Shown one piece after another: positions 50,948 through 62,439 of a DNA stretch of 64,000 nucleotides. The number at the start of each line of letters is the position of its first letter. Within the stretch, counting starts at the first letter, position 1. Position numbers and translations under genes: made by a program. This stretch comes from Pseudomonas putida (GTDB lineage Bacteria > Pseudomonadota > Gammaproteobacteria > Pseudomonadales > Pseudomonadaceae), in contig NZ_BSKJ01000005.1 in NCBI RefSeq assembly GCF_030159595.1, forward strand, positions 1 through 64,000, written 5' to 3'. The notes under the pieces are model-generated. The model ran no database searches. It had not been told where the DNA came from and worked only from the letters and a program-made list of their open reading frames with translations.

Positions 50948-53002
50948 TTACTGGCCCTGATTGACCAGGGCCTCTACAGGCTCAATAGTATCCTGCCGCA
51001 CCTTGGCACCGAACAACTTGATCATCTGCTGGATCAACGGATCCTGCTCGATCGAGGCGACGGCGTCCTGCTGGCGCTCGGCACGCTTGCGCGCTGCCGC
51101 CTGGGCCGGGGTTTCCTGCTCGGGCAGGACCAGCTCGATGCGCAGGTTCAGCGTGCGCCCCAGGTGCTGGTTGAGCGCTTCGTTCAACCGCCGCTGCTGG
51201 GTCGTGTTGAACAGCGCGCCCTGGCCAGGGTCAAGGTGCAACAGCCAGTCGTCACCGTCGGCGGCAATCAGCGTACAGTTTGCCGCGATGTTGCCTGTCA
51301 TCCCGGACACAGGCAACTGCGGGAATAATTCCAGCCATTGCAGGGCCAGGCCAGTGGCCGGCTTGGCCGCTGGCAGCGGTTCGGCTACTGGCTTGGGCGC
51401 CTCTTCCTGGATGTGCTCGGCCAGTTCGTCCAGGTAGCTGAAACCGACCGGGTCGCTTTCACCGCCGTAGTAGTCTTCGTCCAGTGGTGGCTCATCGTCC
51501 CGCTCCATGCCTACGGCGGAGTAGGCGGACGGGTCGAAAGGCGGCTGGTCATCATGGGCCGGGGTCGCCTTGGGGGCTGGAGCCGCGGGTACAGGCGCGG
51601 GTGCGGGTGCAGGCGCCGGCTCAGGCTCGGGCTCTGCCAGTACCGGCGCCGAATCTGGAGCTGCAGCTGGCGCTTCCCATGGCAGGTCGATTACCTCGGC
51701 CGCTGGCTCTGCTTCAACAACCGGAGCAGGCTCAAAGACCGGCACTGCCTCGACAACTGGCTGTGGCGTTGGCTCGACCGGCGCGGCAGCCGGAGCAGGC
51801 TCCACAGCAGCAGTTGGCGCCACGGCAACCGCTGGGGCTGCCACCGGCGTTGCAGGATCAGCTGTGGCCTGGCTGATCCCCACTGGCTTTAGCACCGGTT
51901 TCGGTGCGTCGCCGGTGTCGGCCGGACGGAACGCCAGCATGCGCAACAGGACCATTTCAAAGCCGCCACGCGGGTCCGGCGCCAACGGCAGGTCACGGCG
52001 GCCGATCAGGCCCATCTGGTAATAGAACTGCACGTCCTCGGCCGGCAGCGCCTGGGCTAGCGCCAACACCCGATCGCGATCGCCCTGGCCGTTGTCCACG
52101 GCCTCCGGCAGTGCCTGAGCGATCGCCACACGGTGCAGCACATTGAGCATTTCAGCCAGCACGCCAGCCCAGTCCGGGCCCTGTTCGGCCAGGTTGCGCA
52201 CGGCCTCCAGCAAGGCCCGGGCATCGCCTTCGAGCAAGGCCTGTAATACGCCGTAGACCTGGCCGTGATCAAGGCTGCCAAGCATGGCCCGCACATCGGC
52301 GGCCAGCACCTTGCCTTCGCCAAAGGCGATGGCCTGGTCGGTCAGGCTCATGGCATCACGCATCGAACCATCGGCAGCCCGGCCCAGCAACCACAGGGCA
52401 TCGGGCTCGAACGGCACATTCTCTGCGGCCAGCACATGGCTGAGGTGCTCGACTACCCGCTCCGGGCTCATGTTCTTCAGCGAAAACTGCAGGCAGCGCG
52501 ACAGGATGGTAGCTGGCAGCTTCTGTGGGTCGGTGGTGGCGAGGATGAACTTGACGTAGGGCGGCGGCTCCTCCAGCGTCTTGAGCAAGGCGTTGAACGA
52601 GTGGGTCGAGAGCATGTGCACTTCGTCGATCAGGTAGACCTTGAAGCGCCCACGGCTCGGGGCGTACTGCACGTTGTCGAGCAGTTCGCGGGTGTCCTCG
52701 ACCTTGGTGCGGCTGGCGGCGTCGATCTCGATCAGGTCGACGAAGCGGCCTTCGTCGATCTCACGGCACACCGAACAAGTGCCACACGGCGTGGAGGTGA
52801 TGCCGGTCTCGCAGTTCAGGCACTTGGCGATAATACGGGCGATGGTCGTCTTGCCCACGCCCCGGGTACCGGTGAACAGGTAGGCATGGTGCAGGCGCTG
52901 ATTGTCCAAGGCATTGATCAAGGCCTTCAGCACATGGGCCTGGCCGACCATTTCGCGGAACGAGCGCGGACGCCATTTACGTGCAAGAACCTGATAACTC
53001 AT
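50948..53002 (-). CDS. dnaX: DNA polymerase III subunit gamma/tau
   Basis: The 684-residue clamp-loader subunit begins MSYQVLARKWRPRSF. The ATPase has Walker A GTRGVGKTTIA, a four-cysteine zinc module (CLNCETGITSTPCGTCSVC) and Walker B YLIDEVHML, followed by domains II and III. Residues about 370-540 are an Ala-Pro-Glu-rich linker, and the C-terminal tau domain (LQWLELFPQLPVSGM onward) contacts the polymerase. I did not find an obvious slippery A-stretch for making a short gamma form. Confidence 0.95.
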   Translation of the reverse strand: MSYQVLARKWRPRSFREMVGQAHVLKALINALDNQRLHHAYLFTGTRGVGKTTIARIIAKCLNCETGITSTPCGTCSVCREIDEGRFVDLIEIDAASRTKVEDTRELLDNVQYAPSRGRFKVYLIDEVHMLSTHSFNALLKTLEEPPPYVKFILATTDPQKLPATILSRCLQFSLKNMSPERVVEHLSHVLAAENVPFEPDALWLLGRAADGSMRDAMSLTDQAIAFGEGKVLAADVRAMLGSLDHGQVYGVLQALLEGDARALLEAVRNLAEQGPDWAGVLAEMLNVLHRVAIAQALPEAVDNGQGDRDRVLALAQALPAEDVQFYYQMGLIGRRDLPLAPDPRGGFEMVLLRMLAFRPADTGDAPKPVLKPVGISQATADPATPVAAPAVAVAPTAAVEPAPAAAPVEPTPQPVVEAVPVFEPAPVVEAEPAAEVIDLPWEAPAAAPDSAPVLAEPEPEPAPAPAPAPVPAAPAPKATPAHDDQPPFDPSAYSAVGMERDDEPPLDEDYYGGESDPVGFSYLDELAEHIQEEAPKPVAEPLPAAKPATGLALQWLELFPQLPVSGMTGNIAANCTLIAADGDDWLLHLDPGQGALFNTTQQRRLNEALNQHLGRTLNLRIELVLPEQETPAQAAARKRAERQQDAVASIEQDPLIQQMIKLFGAKVRQDTIEPVEALVNQGQ

Positions 53003-53126
53003 CGAAAAACCATCGTAGCCTGATAGAGCGAAAGATCGCTAATGCTAGCGGAGCGGGGGCGAAATTGCACCCTGCACGCGTCGTCTAAGCTGTGAGGCAG
53101 GCGCGTTGTTCAGGGAGGATACGCCT

Positions 53127-53894
53127 TTGCGAGTTTTGCTGGCCCTGTTACTGCTCTGGTCCACCCACAGCCTGGCCGAACAACCGGTACTGCGCTTTTC
53201 CGTGGCCGAGAGCTGGGGCATGCCACTGGTACGCATCGAGGGCGATCAGCCCGTGGAGGGATTGCTTTACGACCTGATGCGGGCCGTGGCCAGAGAAGTG
53301 GGCGCGCGCCCCGAGTACCACGTCATGGCCCGCCTGCGCCTGGAGGAGGCCATGAGCAGCGGTGATATCGATGTGCGCTGCTATGTCAGTACCCAGTGGC
53401 TCACTGACCGGCCGGGAGATTTTGTGTGGAGCATCCCGCTGATTCACCAGCGCGACGTGCTGGTGGGCCGCGTGGGCGACAGCACCCCTATGCCCCCCGA
53501 GCAACTGCCGCCCCAGGCTATTGGCACGGTGCTGGGCTACACCTACTCGACGCTGCAACCGTTGCTGGACCAGGGCCAGCTGCGCCGAGAGGACAGCCGC
53601 AGCCAGTTACTGGTGCTACAAAAACTGCATGCGGGCCGGTACCAGCATGCAGTGAGCAACCAGCTGTCGTTGCAGTGGTTCAACCACGGGTTGCCGGCTG
53701 AGCAGCAATTGCAGGCGCTGGCGGTGCTGGAGGAACAAGATTTGGGGTGCATGGTACGCAACGATCCGGCGATACCGACACAGGGGCTGTTGCGGGCGCT
53801 GGTAAGAATGAAGCAGTCGGGGGAGATCGAGCGGATTTTGCAGCGGTATGTGGGGAGTGGCGACCCGGGCAATATGTCTGTGGCCCGCCCCTGA
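53127..53894 (+). CDS. Orphan periplasmic substrate-binding protein, family 3-like
   Basis: The 255-residue product has a clear signal peptide (RVLLALLLLWSTHSLA) and then a family-3-like binding fold (VLRFSVAESWGMPLVRI, GLLYDLMRAVAREVG, ARLRLEEAMSSGDIDVRCYVS). I choose a TTG start at 53127 because AGGGAGG lies 7 nt upstream and the signal peptide begins there; a TTG at 53106 would add seven residues. No transporter genes adjoin it. The ligand is unknown. Confidence 0.78.
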   Translation: MRVLLALLLLWSTHSLAEQPVLRFSVAESWGMPLVRIEGDQPVEGLLYDLMRAVAREVGARPEYHVMARLRLEEAMSSGDIDVRCYVSTQWLTDRPGDFVWSIPLIHQRDVLVGRVGDSTPMPPEQLPPQAIGTVLGYTYSTLQPLLDQGQLRREDSRSQLLVLQKLHAGRYQHAVSNQLSLQWFNHGLPAEQQLQALAVLEEQDLGCMVRNDPAIPTQGLLRALVRMKQSGEIERILQRYVGSGDPGNMSVARP

Positions 53895-53944
53895 CACCTG
53901 TACGCATGATGGAAGGCGAATCCCTCGCGAAGCTTGCGCGCCCC

Positions 53945-53970
53945 TTGTAGGAGCGGGTTCACCCGCGAAC
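53945..53970. repeat. Single REP element
   Basis: TGTAGGAGCGGGTTCACCCG is one arm of the family seen at 49694, with an inner GCGGGT-TC-ACCCGC hairpin. It lies after the binding-protein gene. Confidence 0.7.
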
Positions 53971-54013
53971 ACGGGCAAAGCCGGTGCCAATCCCCTCCAC
54001 AGAGACAAGGAAA

Positions 54014-54169
54014 ATGCGCTTGAGGGTAAGTGGACTACAACATCCATTGGAAGACGGCGATTATCTTGGAACGTCTTCGCCTTGGACAGGTGTGCTCCTG
54101 TTTTACCTCGGCGCAATCTCTACAAGGGTACTGCTGATAGCAGGCATGCTGATTTTGCGCTCGCTCTGA
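54014..54169 (+). CDS. Possible small membrane protein (51 residues)
   Basis: An ATG after AAGGAAA opens a 51-codon frame. The C-terminal half is hydrophobic (VLLFYLGAISTRVLLIAG). The ribosome site is very close to the ATG, and I recognise no family. It ends 12 bp before the convergent DUF2938 gene. It may be spurious; the rest of 53895-54181 holds only a REP element. Confidence 0.25.
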   Translation: MRLRVSGLQHPLEDGDYLGTSSPWTGVLLFYLGAISTRVLLIAGMLILRSL

Positions 54170-54181
54170 CCGCCCCCACCC

Positions 54182-54670
54182 TCACACTAAAGCCAGCAAA
54201 CCGGCACTCAAGAACAACCCCACACCGAACACTGAATGCGTAGCCAAGCTCTTTAAGCAGTTCCGCGCAGGCGTCGGCGTTCTGGACGCAAAGAACCCCG
54301 CCCCCATCACCGGCTGCATGAAGCACAGCGGCGCCACGACCGTCCCCACACCGACAACTACCGCAGGCAGCAAAGTAGGCGCCAGCAACCAACCCTCCCC
54401 TACGACCGCAACCAGCAGCATCGCGAACAGCACGCCGATGACGTAGTGAATCACCCACCCCCACACCCGCTCATTGCGCACCGGCTCGGCCTTGGCAATC
54501 GCTTGATGCCGTATGCGGCCGTTGAACAAATGCCCCGCCCAACGCCCGACCATGGCGAAGTTCAGTGTGGCGACACCCAGCCGACGCAGCAGCAACCCCC
54601 ACAGATCCATCACTACAGTGGCACCGATGCCAATCGGCAATGCCGCTGAAAACATCGCGGTAAACGTCAT
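54182..54670 (-). CDS. DUF2938 family membrane protein
   Basis: The 162-residue protein has four membrane segments (IGIGATVVMDLWGLLL, HYVIGVLFAMLLVAVVG, LLPAVVVGVGTVVAPL and SVFGVGLFLSAGLLALV). It matches the uncharacterised DUF2938 family in length and in the WGWVIHYVIG and CFMQPVMGAGFFASR stretches. GAGG precedes the ATG. Its promoter has the MerR-type 19-bp spacer and is divergent from a MerR gene, so it is very likely induced by whatever that regulator senses. Confidence 0.82.
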   Translation of the reverse strand: MTFTAMFSAALPIGIGATVVMDLWGLLLRRLGVATLNFAMVGRWAGHLFNGRIRHQAIAKAEPVRNERVWGWVIHYVIGVLFAMLLVAVVGEGWLLAPTLLPAVVVGVGTVVAPLCFMQPVMGAGFFASRTPTPARNCLKSLATHSVFGVGLFLSAGLLALV

Positions 54671-54712
54671 TGAACAAGCCCTCGAAGATTGACGGTGATC
54701 ACCATGCCGCGC

Positions 54713-54743
54713 AGCATAGAAGTTGAAGTCAACTTCAAGTCAA
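54713..54743 (-). promoter_or_regulatory. MerR-type promoter/operator driving the DUF2938 gene
   Basis: On the minus strand TTGACT (-35) and TATGCT (-10) are separated by 19 bp instead of 17. The spacer contains the dyad GAAGTTGA-N2-TCAACTTC (54719-54736). This over-long spacer with a centred dyad is the hallmark of promoters that MerR proteins untwist to activate. Confidence 0.82.
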
Positions 54744-54752
54744 GGGCCCGAT

Positions 54753-55172
54753 GTGGACATTGCCGACGTCGCCAAACGCACAGGCGTACCCGCCTCGACA
54801 CTGCGTTACTACGAGAAGAAAGGTTTGCTCAAGTCACTCGCCGGGCGCGGCCAGCGGCGGCAGTTTGCAGCCGATGTGGCGGACAGGCTGGCATTGATCG
54901 CCCTAGGGCAGGCTGCGGGGTTTTCGCTGGATGAAGTGGGGGCGATGCTGGTGGACCTGCACGTCGACCGGCAGATGCTGATGACAAAGGCGGACGAGCT
55001 TGATGCGCGAATCAGGCGCTTGCAGGCAATGAGCAAAGGCTTGCGGCATGCTGCACAGTGTCCGGAGGAGGATCATCTGACATGCCCGAAATTCCAGCGA
55101 CTGATGAAGCTTTCAGCGGCGGGAGCATTGAGCGAGAGGCAGGAAAGAACGAAGGCGTTCGCTGCAGATTGA
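54753..55172 (+). CDS. MerR family transcriptional regulator
   Basis: The 139-residue protein has the MerR winged helix (DIADVAKRTGVPASTLRYYE, then GLLKSLAGRGQRRQF), a second helix-turn-helix part (LIALGQAAGFSLDEVG), a dimerisation coiled coil (MLMTKADELDARIRRLQAM) and a C-terminal segment with two cysteines (QCPEEDHLTC). I choose the GTG at 54753 with AAGGG upstream; a TTG at 54723 would place the start inside the operator. The two Cys could bind a metal or sense thiols, but no effector can be named. The target is the divergent DUF2938 gene. Confidence 0.85.
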   Translation: MDIADVAKRTGVPASTLRYYEKKGLLKSLAGRGQRRQFAADVADRLALIALGQAAGFSLDEVGAMLVDLHVDRQMLMTKADELDARIRRLQAMSKGLRHAAQCPEEDHLTCPKFQRLMKLSAAGALSERQERTKAFAAD

Positions 55173-55198
55173 GGTTTTCCGACCCCAGAAATGGAGGC

Positions 55199-55302
55199 GG
55201 CCCCACCAGCCACACCCCGGCACTCGATGTTCCCGCTATGGCTGCTCCCTTCCGGGCCTGACCAGGTTAACGGGTAATCAATGCGGGGGGACCGATGGGG
55301 CC
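55199..55302 (-). ncRNA. ffs: 4.5S RNA (signal recognition particle RNA)
   Basis: The minus strand reads the diagnostic SRP apical region, CAGGCCCGGAAGGGAGCAGC, with the GGAAG tetraloop-type cap and symmetric loop. The ends GGCCCCA and TGGGGCC pair to close the molecule at about 104 nt. With Ffh it targets nascent membrane proteins. A promoter-like TTGTAT-N16-TACAAT lies at 55338-55365, and a 7-bp-arm hairpin at 55315-55330 is probably in the 5' leader removed during processing. Confidence 0.92.
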
Positions 55303-55428
55303 ACCACTACATGCCTCGCTGAGCAGCGAGTGGCGCCATTGTACCGGTCTTGGGGGCAGATACAACCTCTGAGGGAGAAAAAGTCATCATTTCTCAATGA
55401 CTTGTCAGGACAGAGGTAGCACAGTCAC

Positions 55429-57762
<2,334 letters not shown>

Positions 57763-57783
57763 TCAGGTTCTCTTGCAAAGCAA

Positions 57784-57806
57784 AAGAGCAGCACTTGGCT
57801 GCTCTT
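57784..57806 (-). terminator. Hairpin between zipA and ligA
   Basis: AAGAGCAGC and its complement with a 5-nt loop, followed on the minus strand by TTTT. Only 24 bp remain to the ligA ATG, so it may be an attenuator rather than a full stop. Confidence 0.55.
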
Positions 57807-57854
57807 GCGCTTGAAACAGGGTGGGACTCGGCAAAGCCTGCCCACTGGGGAACA

Positions 57855-58742
57855 TCAGCGTTTCTGAGTCAGCGCGCGGCGCTCGAACTCGACGATGCGC
57901 TGGCGGTAGTGCTCAATGGTCTGGGCGGTCAGCACGCTGCGCTGGTCGTCCTTGAGCTCGCCGTTCAGTTCGTGGGCCAACTTGCGTGCAGCAGCCACCA
58001 TCACGTCGAAGGCTTGCTTCGGATGACGCGGGCCCGGCAGGCCGAGGAAGAAGCTGACTGCGCGGGTGCTGAAGTGGTCGATGTCGTCCAGGTCGAACAC
58101 GCCAGGCTTGACCGCGTTGGCCATGGAGAACAGCACTTCGCCGTGTCCGGCCATGCTCTCGTGGCGGTGGAAGATGTCCATTTCGCCAAAGCGCAGGCCG
58201 CTTTCCAGGATGTTCTGCAGCAACGCCGGCCCTTTGAAGCCGCCTTCGTCGCGGGAGATCACACTGATAACCAGCACTTCCTCGGCAGGTGGCAAGTCCT
58301 TGACGCTGCTACTGGCAGGCGCCGCACCGCTATTGCGGGTGTTGTCGGCGGCAAAATCGTCGTCGCTTTCAGCGAACAGATCCGGCTCGCGCGGCTCGGC
58401 GCTCAGGTTCAAATCGCCCTGCTGTACATCGGCGGCAGCGCGCTTGCCGCGCTTGCTGGCCTTGACCGGCTTGGGTTCGCGTTCGCGATCACGCCCGGAA
58501 GCGCTGAGCGACGGCAGGTCGCTTTCGTCCAGCTCAGGCTCCTTGTGGTTATCCAGCACGCGCGACGGGCCAAGCACCTCGGCACCACCGCCCTCTTCAT
58601 CCGGCAGGTTGGAATAACTGCGATCCAGACGGAATTTCAACTTGCCTTTGCCGCCGCGCATGCGGCGCCAGCCGTCGAAAAGAATCCCGGCAATGACAAT
58701 GATGCCGATGACGATCAGCCACTCGCGCAGACCGATTTCCAT
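57855..58742 (-). CDS. zipA: Cell division protein ZipA
   Basis: The 295-residue protein starts MEIGLREW with one N-terminal membrane anchor ([20 protein letters not shown]), a charged and flexible middle (residues about 35-150), and the C-terminal ZipA FtsZ-binding domain ([22 protein letters not shown] with a final FERRALT). It tethers FtsZ to the membrane at division. The frame is open 20 residues upstream, but the family starts at the anchor. It follows smc across a 205-bp gap in which I see no gene. Confidence 0.93.
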   Translation of the reverse strand: MEIGLREWLIVIGIIVIAGILFDGWRRMRGGKGKLKFRLDRSYSNLPDEEGGGAEVLGPSRVLDNHKEPELDESDLPSLSASGRDREREPKPVKASKRGKRAAADVQQGDLNLSAEPREPDLFAESDDDFAADNTRNSGAAPASSSVKDLPPAEEVLVISVISRDEGGFKGPALLQNILESGLRFGEMDIFHRHESMAGHGEVLFSMANAVKPGVFDLDDIDHFSTRAVSFFLGLPGPRHPKQAFDVMVAAARKLAHELNGELKDDQRSVLTAQTIEHYRQRIVEFERRALTQKR

Positions 58743-58947
58743 GTAATCCCGTGCCTCTATAAAAATATGCTTGAAAACAAAGGGTTCAAAGCCCTTTAAC
58801 ACGTGGCGCCAACTCTATGTTCTGACAGGCGTTTTACCCACGCAAAAAACGAGTGACATTAAGCTAGCACGACCAAAGACAACTTTACACCGTCTGTCGC
58901 ACATGGCGGGGGCATTTCGCTACAGAATGTGCCCCCATTTGAACGCA

Positions 58948-61900
58948 TCACGCGTCGACCATGGCCATGGCCGCCTCCACATCAACTGCGACAAGGCGTG
59001 AACAACCGGGTTCATGCATGGTCACCCCCATCAATTGGTCCGCCATCTCCATGGCAATCTTGTTATGGGTGATGTAGATGAACTGCACACTTCCACTCAT
59101 TTCCTTGACCAGACGGGCGTACCGCCCGACGTTGGCATCGTCCAGCGGCGCATCGACTTCGTCGAGCATGCAGAACGGTGCGGGGTTCAACTTGAAGATG
59201 GCAAACACCAGCGCCAAAGCGGTCAGTGCCTTCTCGCCACCGGACAGCAGATGGATGGTGCTGTTCTTCTTGCCAGGTGGCCGTGCCATGATCGTCACCC
59301 CTGTATCGAGTAGATCTTCGCCCGTCAGTTCCAGATAAGCGCTGCCACCACCGAAAACTTTTGGGAAAAGTGCCTGTAATCCGGCATTTATCTGATCAAA
59401 GGTATCCTTGAAGCGGTTGCGCGTTTCCTTGTCGATCTTGCGGATGACGTTTTCCAGCGTCTCCAGGGCTTCGACCAGGTCGGCGTCCTGGGCGTCCAGG
59501 TAGCGCTTGCGCTCGGACTGCTGTTCGTACTCCTCGATGGCGGCCAGGTTGATCGCCCCCAGGCGCTGGATACGCCCTTCGAGCTGCTCCAGTTCCTGTT
59601 CGGTGCCCTGCTCGCTGGCGTCGGCGTCAAGAGTGGCTAGCACGCCCTGCAAATCGTAGCCATCGGCCAGCAACTGCTCTTGCAGCGTCTTGCGCCGTAC
59701 ATCCAGGCCCTGGCACTCCAGGCGCAATTGTTCCAGCTGGCCACGCAACACCAACGCTTGCTGCTCGGCCTGGGTACGGCGCTTTTCGGCATCACGCAGT
59801 TCGCGGTCGGCCTCGTCCATGTGCAGACGGGCCTTGCGCATTTCCTCATCGACGCTCATGCGCCGCTCCAGCAATTCTTCGAGCTTGAGGCGCAGCTCTT
59901 CTTGCGGGGCCTCGCCCTCCTCCAGGTTCAGGCTCAATTGTTCCTGGCGCTCGGTCAGGCGCGCGGCCTGCTGCTCCAGGCGCTCAAGGGCCTGACGGGT
60001 GGAGTCATGCTGGGCGCGCAGCGAGCCCAGGCGCACAGCCAACTGGTGGGCGTGGTCCTTGTGCTGGCGGGCGTCCTGGCGCACCCGGTCGAGGCTTTCG
60101 CGCAGGGTGTCGCGGCGCGCCATCAACTGCTCGCGCTGCTCGGTGTCCTGGGCCATCAGCTCAAGGGCCTCTTCCAGCAGCAGGCGCGCTTCGCCCAGTT
60201 GCTCATGCTCCAGGGCACGTTGCTCTTCCGACTCGGCCAGCTCTTCCTGCAGACGTCGGCGGCGCAGCTCGACCTGCTCGGCGCGAGCACGACTGGCCGA
60301 CAGACTGGCCTTGAATTCACCATGCAGGCGGTTTTCTTCCTGGGTGCGACGGCGCAGCTGTTCGCGCTGCTCTTCCAGGTCCAGCTGCTGCTCACGCAGG
60401 GTTTGCAGTTGCTGCTCCAGTTGCTCCAGCGCCGCTTCCTGTTCCAGTTGCCCCTGGCCCAACCGTTCGATTTCCTGGCCGCGCGCCAGCACGCCGCCTT
60501 CAGCGTCCCCCCCTCGGCGCACCCGCAGAAAGTGCCGGCCGACCCAGTAACCATCGCGACTGACCAGGCTTTGTCCTTCGCCGAGCGATGCACGCTGCGC
60601 TAGTGCCTGAGCCAGGTCTTCCACAGGTTTGATCTGGCCCAGCCAGGGCGCCAGATCGACGCGGCCTTCGACCTTTTCCAGCAAGCTGCCGGGCAACGAC
60701 GCGCCGGCACCGCTCGCCACCAGCAAGCGCAACTCGCCCTGCGCCAGACCAGCAAAATCGAGGCCGTTGAAATCATCCACCAACACGGCCTGCAGATCGG
60801 CGCCTAGCACCGTTTCCACAGCCATCTCCCAGCCTGGCTCCACCCGCAAGCCTTCGGCCAGACGCGGCTTTTGCTCCAGGCCTTGGTCATGTAACCAGGC
60901 AGCAGCACCGGCACCCGGCTCCAGAGCGGCCTGCTGCAAGGCTTCCAGAGAAGCCAGGCGACCACCCAGGCGCTGCAGGTCACCCTGCGCCTGCTGCTGT
61001 GCCTGGGTGGCCTGTTGCAGCTGCTCGCGCACGCCTTCCAGTCGCTCGACCACCTGCTCATCGGACAGTTGCAGTTCTTCCAGCAGCATTTCGCTGCTGA
61101 CCAGTTGCTCAGCCAGTTCGAGCATGGCGGTATCTTGTGGGTCGCTACCGAGCTGCTCGCGCTCCTCGCCGAGCTTGCGCTGACGCTCGGCCAAACGCTC
61201 CAGGCTGGCTTCCAGCTGTTGCAGGCGCGCTTGCTGCACTTCGGCCTGGCGGCGCGGTTCGGCGGAGCGGCTGTTGAAGCCGTCCCACTGCTCCTGCCAG
61301 CCGTGCATGCCCAGCTCGGCCTCTTCAAGGGCAGCAGCAGCCTCTTCGGCAGCGGCGAGGGTCATTTCCTGCTCGGGCTCTAGCATGGCCAGCTCTTCGC
61401 CCAGGGTGGCCAGCAAGGTGCGGTCGTGGCCCAGGTGCGACTCGGTCTCCAAGCGCGTGCGCTCGGCTTCCTTGAAGTCGTCCTGCAACTGGCGCAGGCG
61501 CTGCTGGCCGTGCTGGATGCTCTGCTCGACCCGGGCGATATCACCGGCCACCGAGTAGAAGCGACCCTGCACCTGGTTGAAGCGCTCGGACAGTTCGTGA
61601 TGACCGTCGCGCAGGCGCTCGATGCTGGCATCGGCGTTGCGCTGCTCGGCCACCAGCGCCTCATGGGACACATCCTGATCGCCAATCACCGACTCGCGCT
61701 GGCGCACCTGTTCGTCCAGGCCGCGCCAGCGCAAGGCCGACAGGCGTGCCTTCATCTGGCGCTCCTGGGCCTTGTACTCACGGTACTTCTCAGCCGCCTG
61801 GGCCTGGCGGTGCAGGCGTTCCAGCTGGCGCTCCAGCTCTTCGCGCAGGTCACTCAGGCGCGCCAGGTTTTCCTGGGTGCGGCGGATGCGGTTCTCGGTT

Positions 61901-62436
61901 TCGCGGCGGCGTTCCTTGTACTTGGAAATGCCAGCGGCTTCCTCGATGAAGTTGCGCAGTTCCTCGGGCTTGGCCTCGATCAGCTTGGAGATCATGCCCT
62001 GCTCGATGATCGAATAGCTGCGCGGCCCCAGGCCGGTACCGAGGAAAATATCGGTGATGTCACGCCGACGGCATTTGGTGCCGTTGAGGTAATAGCTGTT
62101 CTGCCCGTCGCGGGTGACCTTGCGGCGGATCGAGATCTCGGCATAGGCGGCATACTCGCCAACCAGAGTGGTTTCGCTGTTGTCGAAGACCAGCTCGATG
62201 CTGGCCTGGCTGACCGGCTTGCGACCACTGGAACCGTTGAAGATGACGTCGGTCATCGACTCGCCGCGCAAGTTCTTCGCCGAACTCTCACCCATCACCC
62301 AACGCACCGCGTCGATGATGTTGGACTTGCCGCAGCCGTTGGGGCCGACAACAGCCGCCATGTTACTGGGGAAATTGACCGTGGTCGGGTCGACGAACGA
62401 CTTGAACCCGGCCAGACGAATGCACTTCAGGCGCAT
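58948..62436 (-). CDS. smc: Chromosome segregation ATPase SMC
   Basis: The 1,162-residue protein has an N-terminal ATPase half (Walker A GPNGCGKSNIIDAVRWVMGE), very long heptad-rich coiled coils on both sides of a hinge (about residues 500-650), and a C-terminal half with signature LSGGEKALTALAL and Walker B MLDEVDAPLDD. It organises the chromosome with ScpAB, whose genes are not here. Its ATG is 3 bp after the GntR-family stop, so the two are almost certainly co-transcribed. Confidence 0.96.
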   Translation of the reverse strand: MRLKCIRLAGFKSFVDPTTVNFPSNMAAVVGPNGCGKSNIIDAVRWVMGESSAKNLRGESMTDVIFNGSSGRKPVSQASIELVFDNSETTLVGEYAAYAEISIRRKVTRDGQNSYYLNGTKCRRRDITDIFLGTGLGPRSYSIIEQGMISKLIEAKPEELRNFIEEAAGISKYKERRRETENRIRRTQENLARLSDLREELERQLERLHRQAQAAEKYREYKAQERQMKARLSALRWRGLDEQVRQRESVIGDQDVSHEALVAEQRNADASIERLRDGHHELSERFNQVQGRFYSVAGDIARVEQSIQHGQQRLRQLQDDFKEAERTRLETESHLGHDRTLLATLGEELAMLEPEQEMTLAAAEEAAAALEEAELGMHGWQEQWDGFNSRSAEPRRQAEVQQARLQQLEASLERLAERQRKLGEEREQLGSDPQDTAMLELAEQLVSSEMLLEELQLSDEQVVERLEGVREQLQQATQAQQQAQGDLQRLGGRLASLEALQQAALEPGAGAAAWLHDQGLEQKPRLAEGLRVEPGWEMAVETVLGADLQAVLVDDFNGLDFAGLAQGELRLLVASGAGASLPGSLLEKVEGRVDLAPWLGQIKPVEDLAQALAQRASLGEGQSLVSRDGYWVGRHFLRVRRGGDAEGGVLARGQEIERLGQGQLEQEAALEQLEQQLQTLREQQLDLEEQREQLRRRTQEENRLHGEFKASLSASRARAEQVELRRRRLQEELAESEEQRALEHEQLGEARLLLEEALELMAQDTEQREQLMARRDTLRESLDRVRQDARQHKDHAHQLAVRLGSLRAQHDSTRQALERLEQQAARLTERQEQLSLNLEEGEAPQEELRLKLEELLERRMSVDEEMRKARLHMDEADRELRDAEKRRTQAEQQALVLRGQLEQLRLECQGLDVRRKTLQEQLLADGYDLQGVLATLDADASEQGTEQELEQLEGRIQRLGAINLAAIEEYEQQSERKRYLDAQDADLVEALETLENVIRKIDKETRNRFKDTFDQINAGLQALFPKVFGGGSAYLELTGEDLLDTGVTIMARPPGKKNSTIHLLSGGEKALTALALVFAIFKLNPAPFCMLDEVDAPLDDANVGRYARLVKEMSGSVQFIYITHNKIAMEMADQLMGVTMHEPGCSRLVAVDVEAAMAMVDA

Positions 62437-62439
62437 CGG

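Noticed and set aside
50948..53002. Programmed frameshift in dnaX
   Set aside because: No run of A with a following hairpin, as in E. coli, was found in the linker region. The frame runs through to the tau C-terminus.
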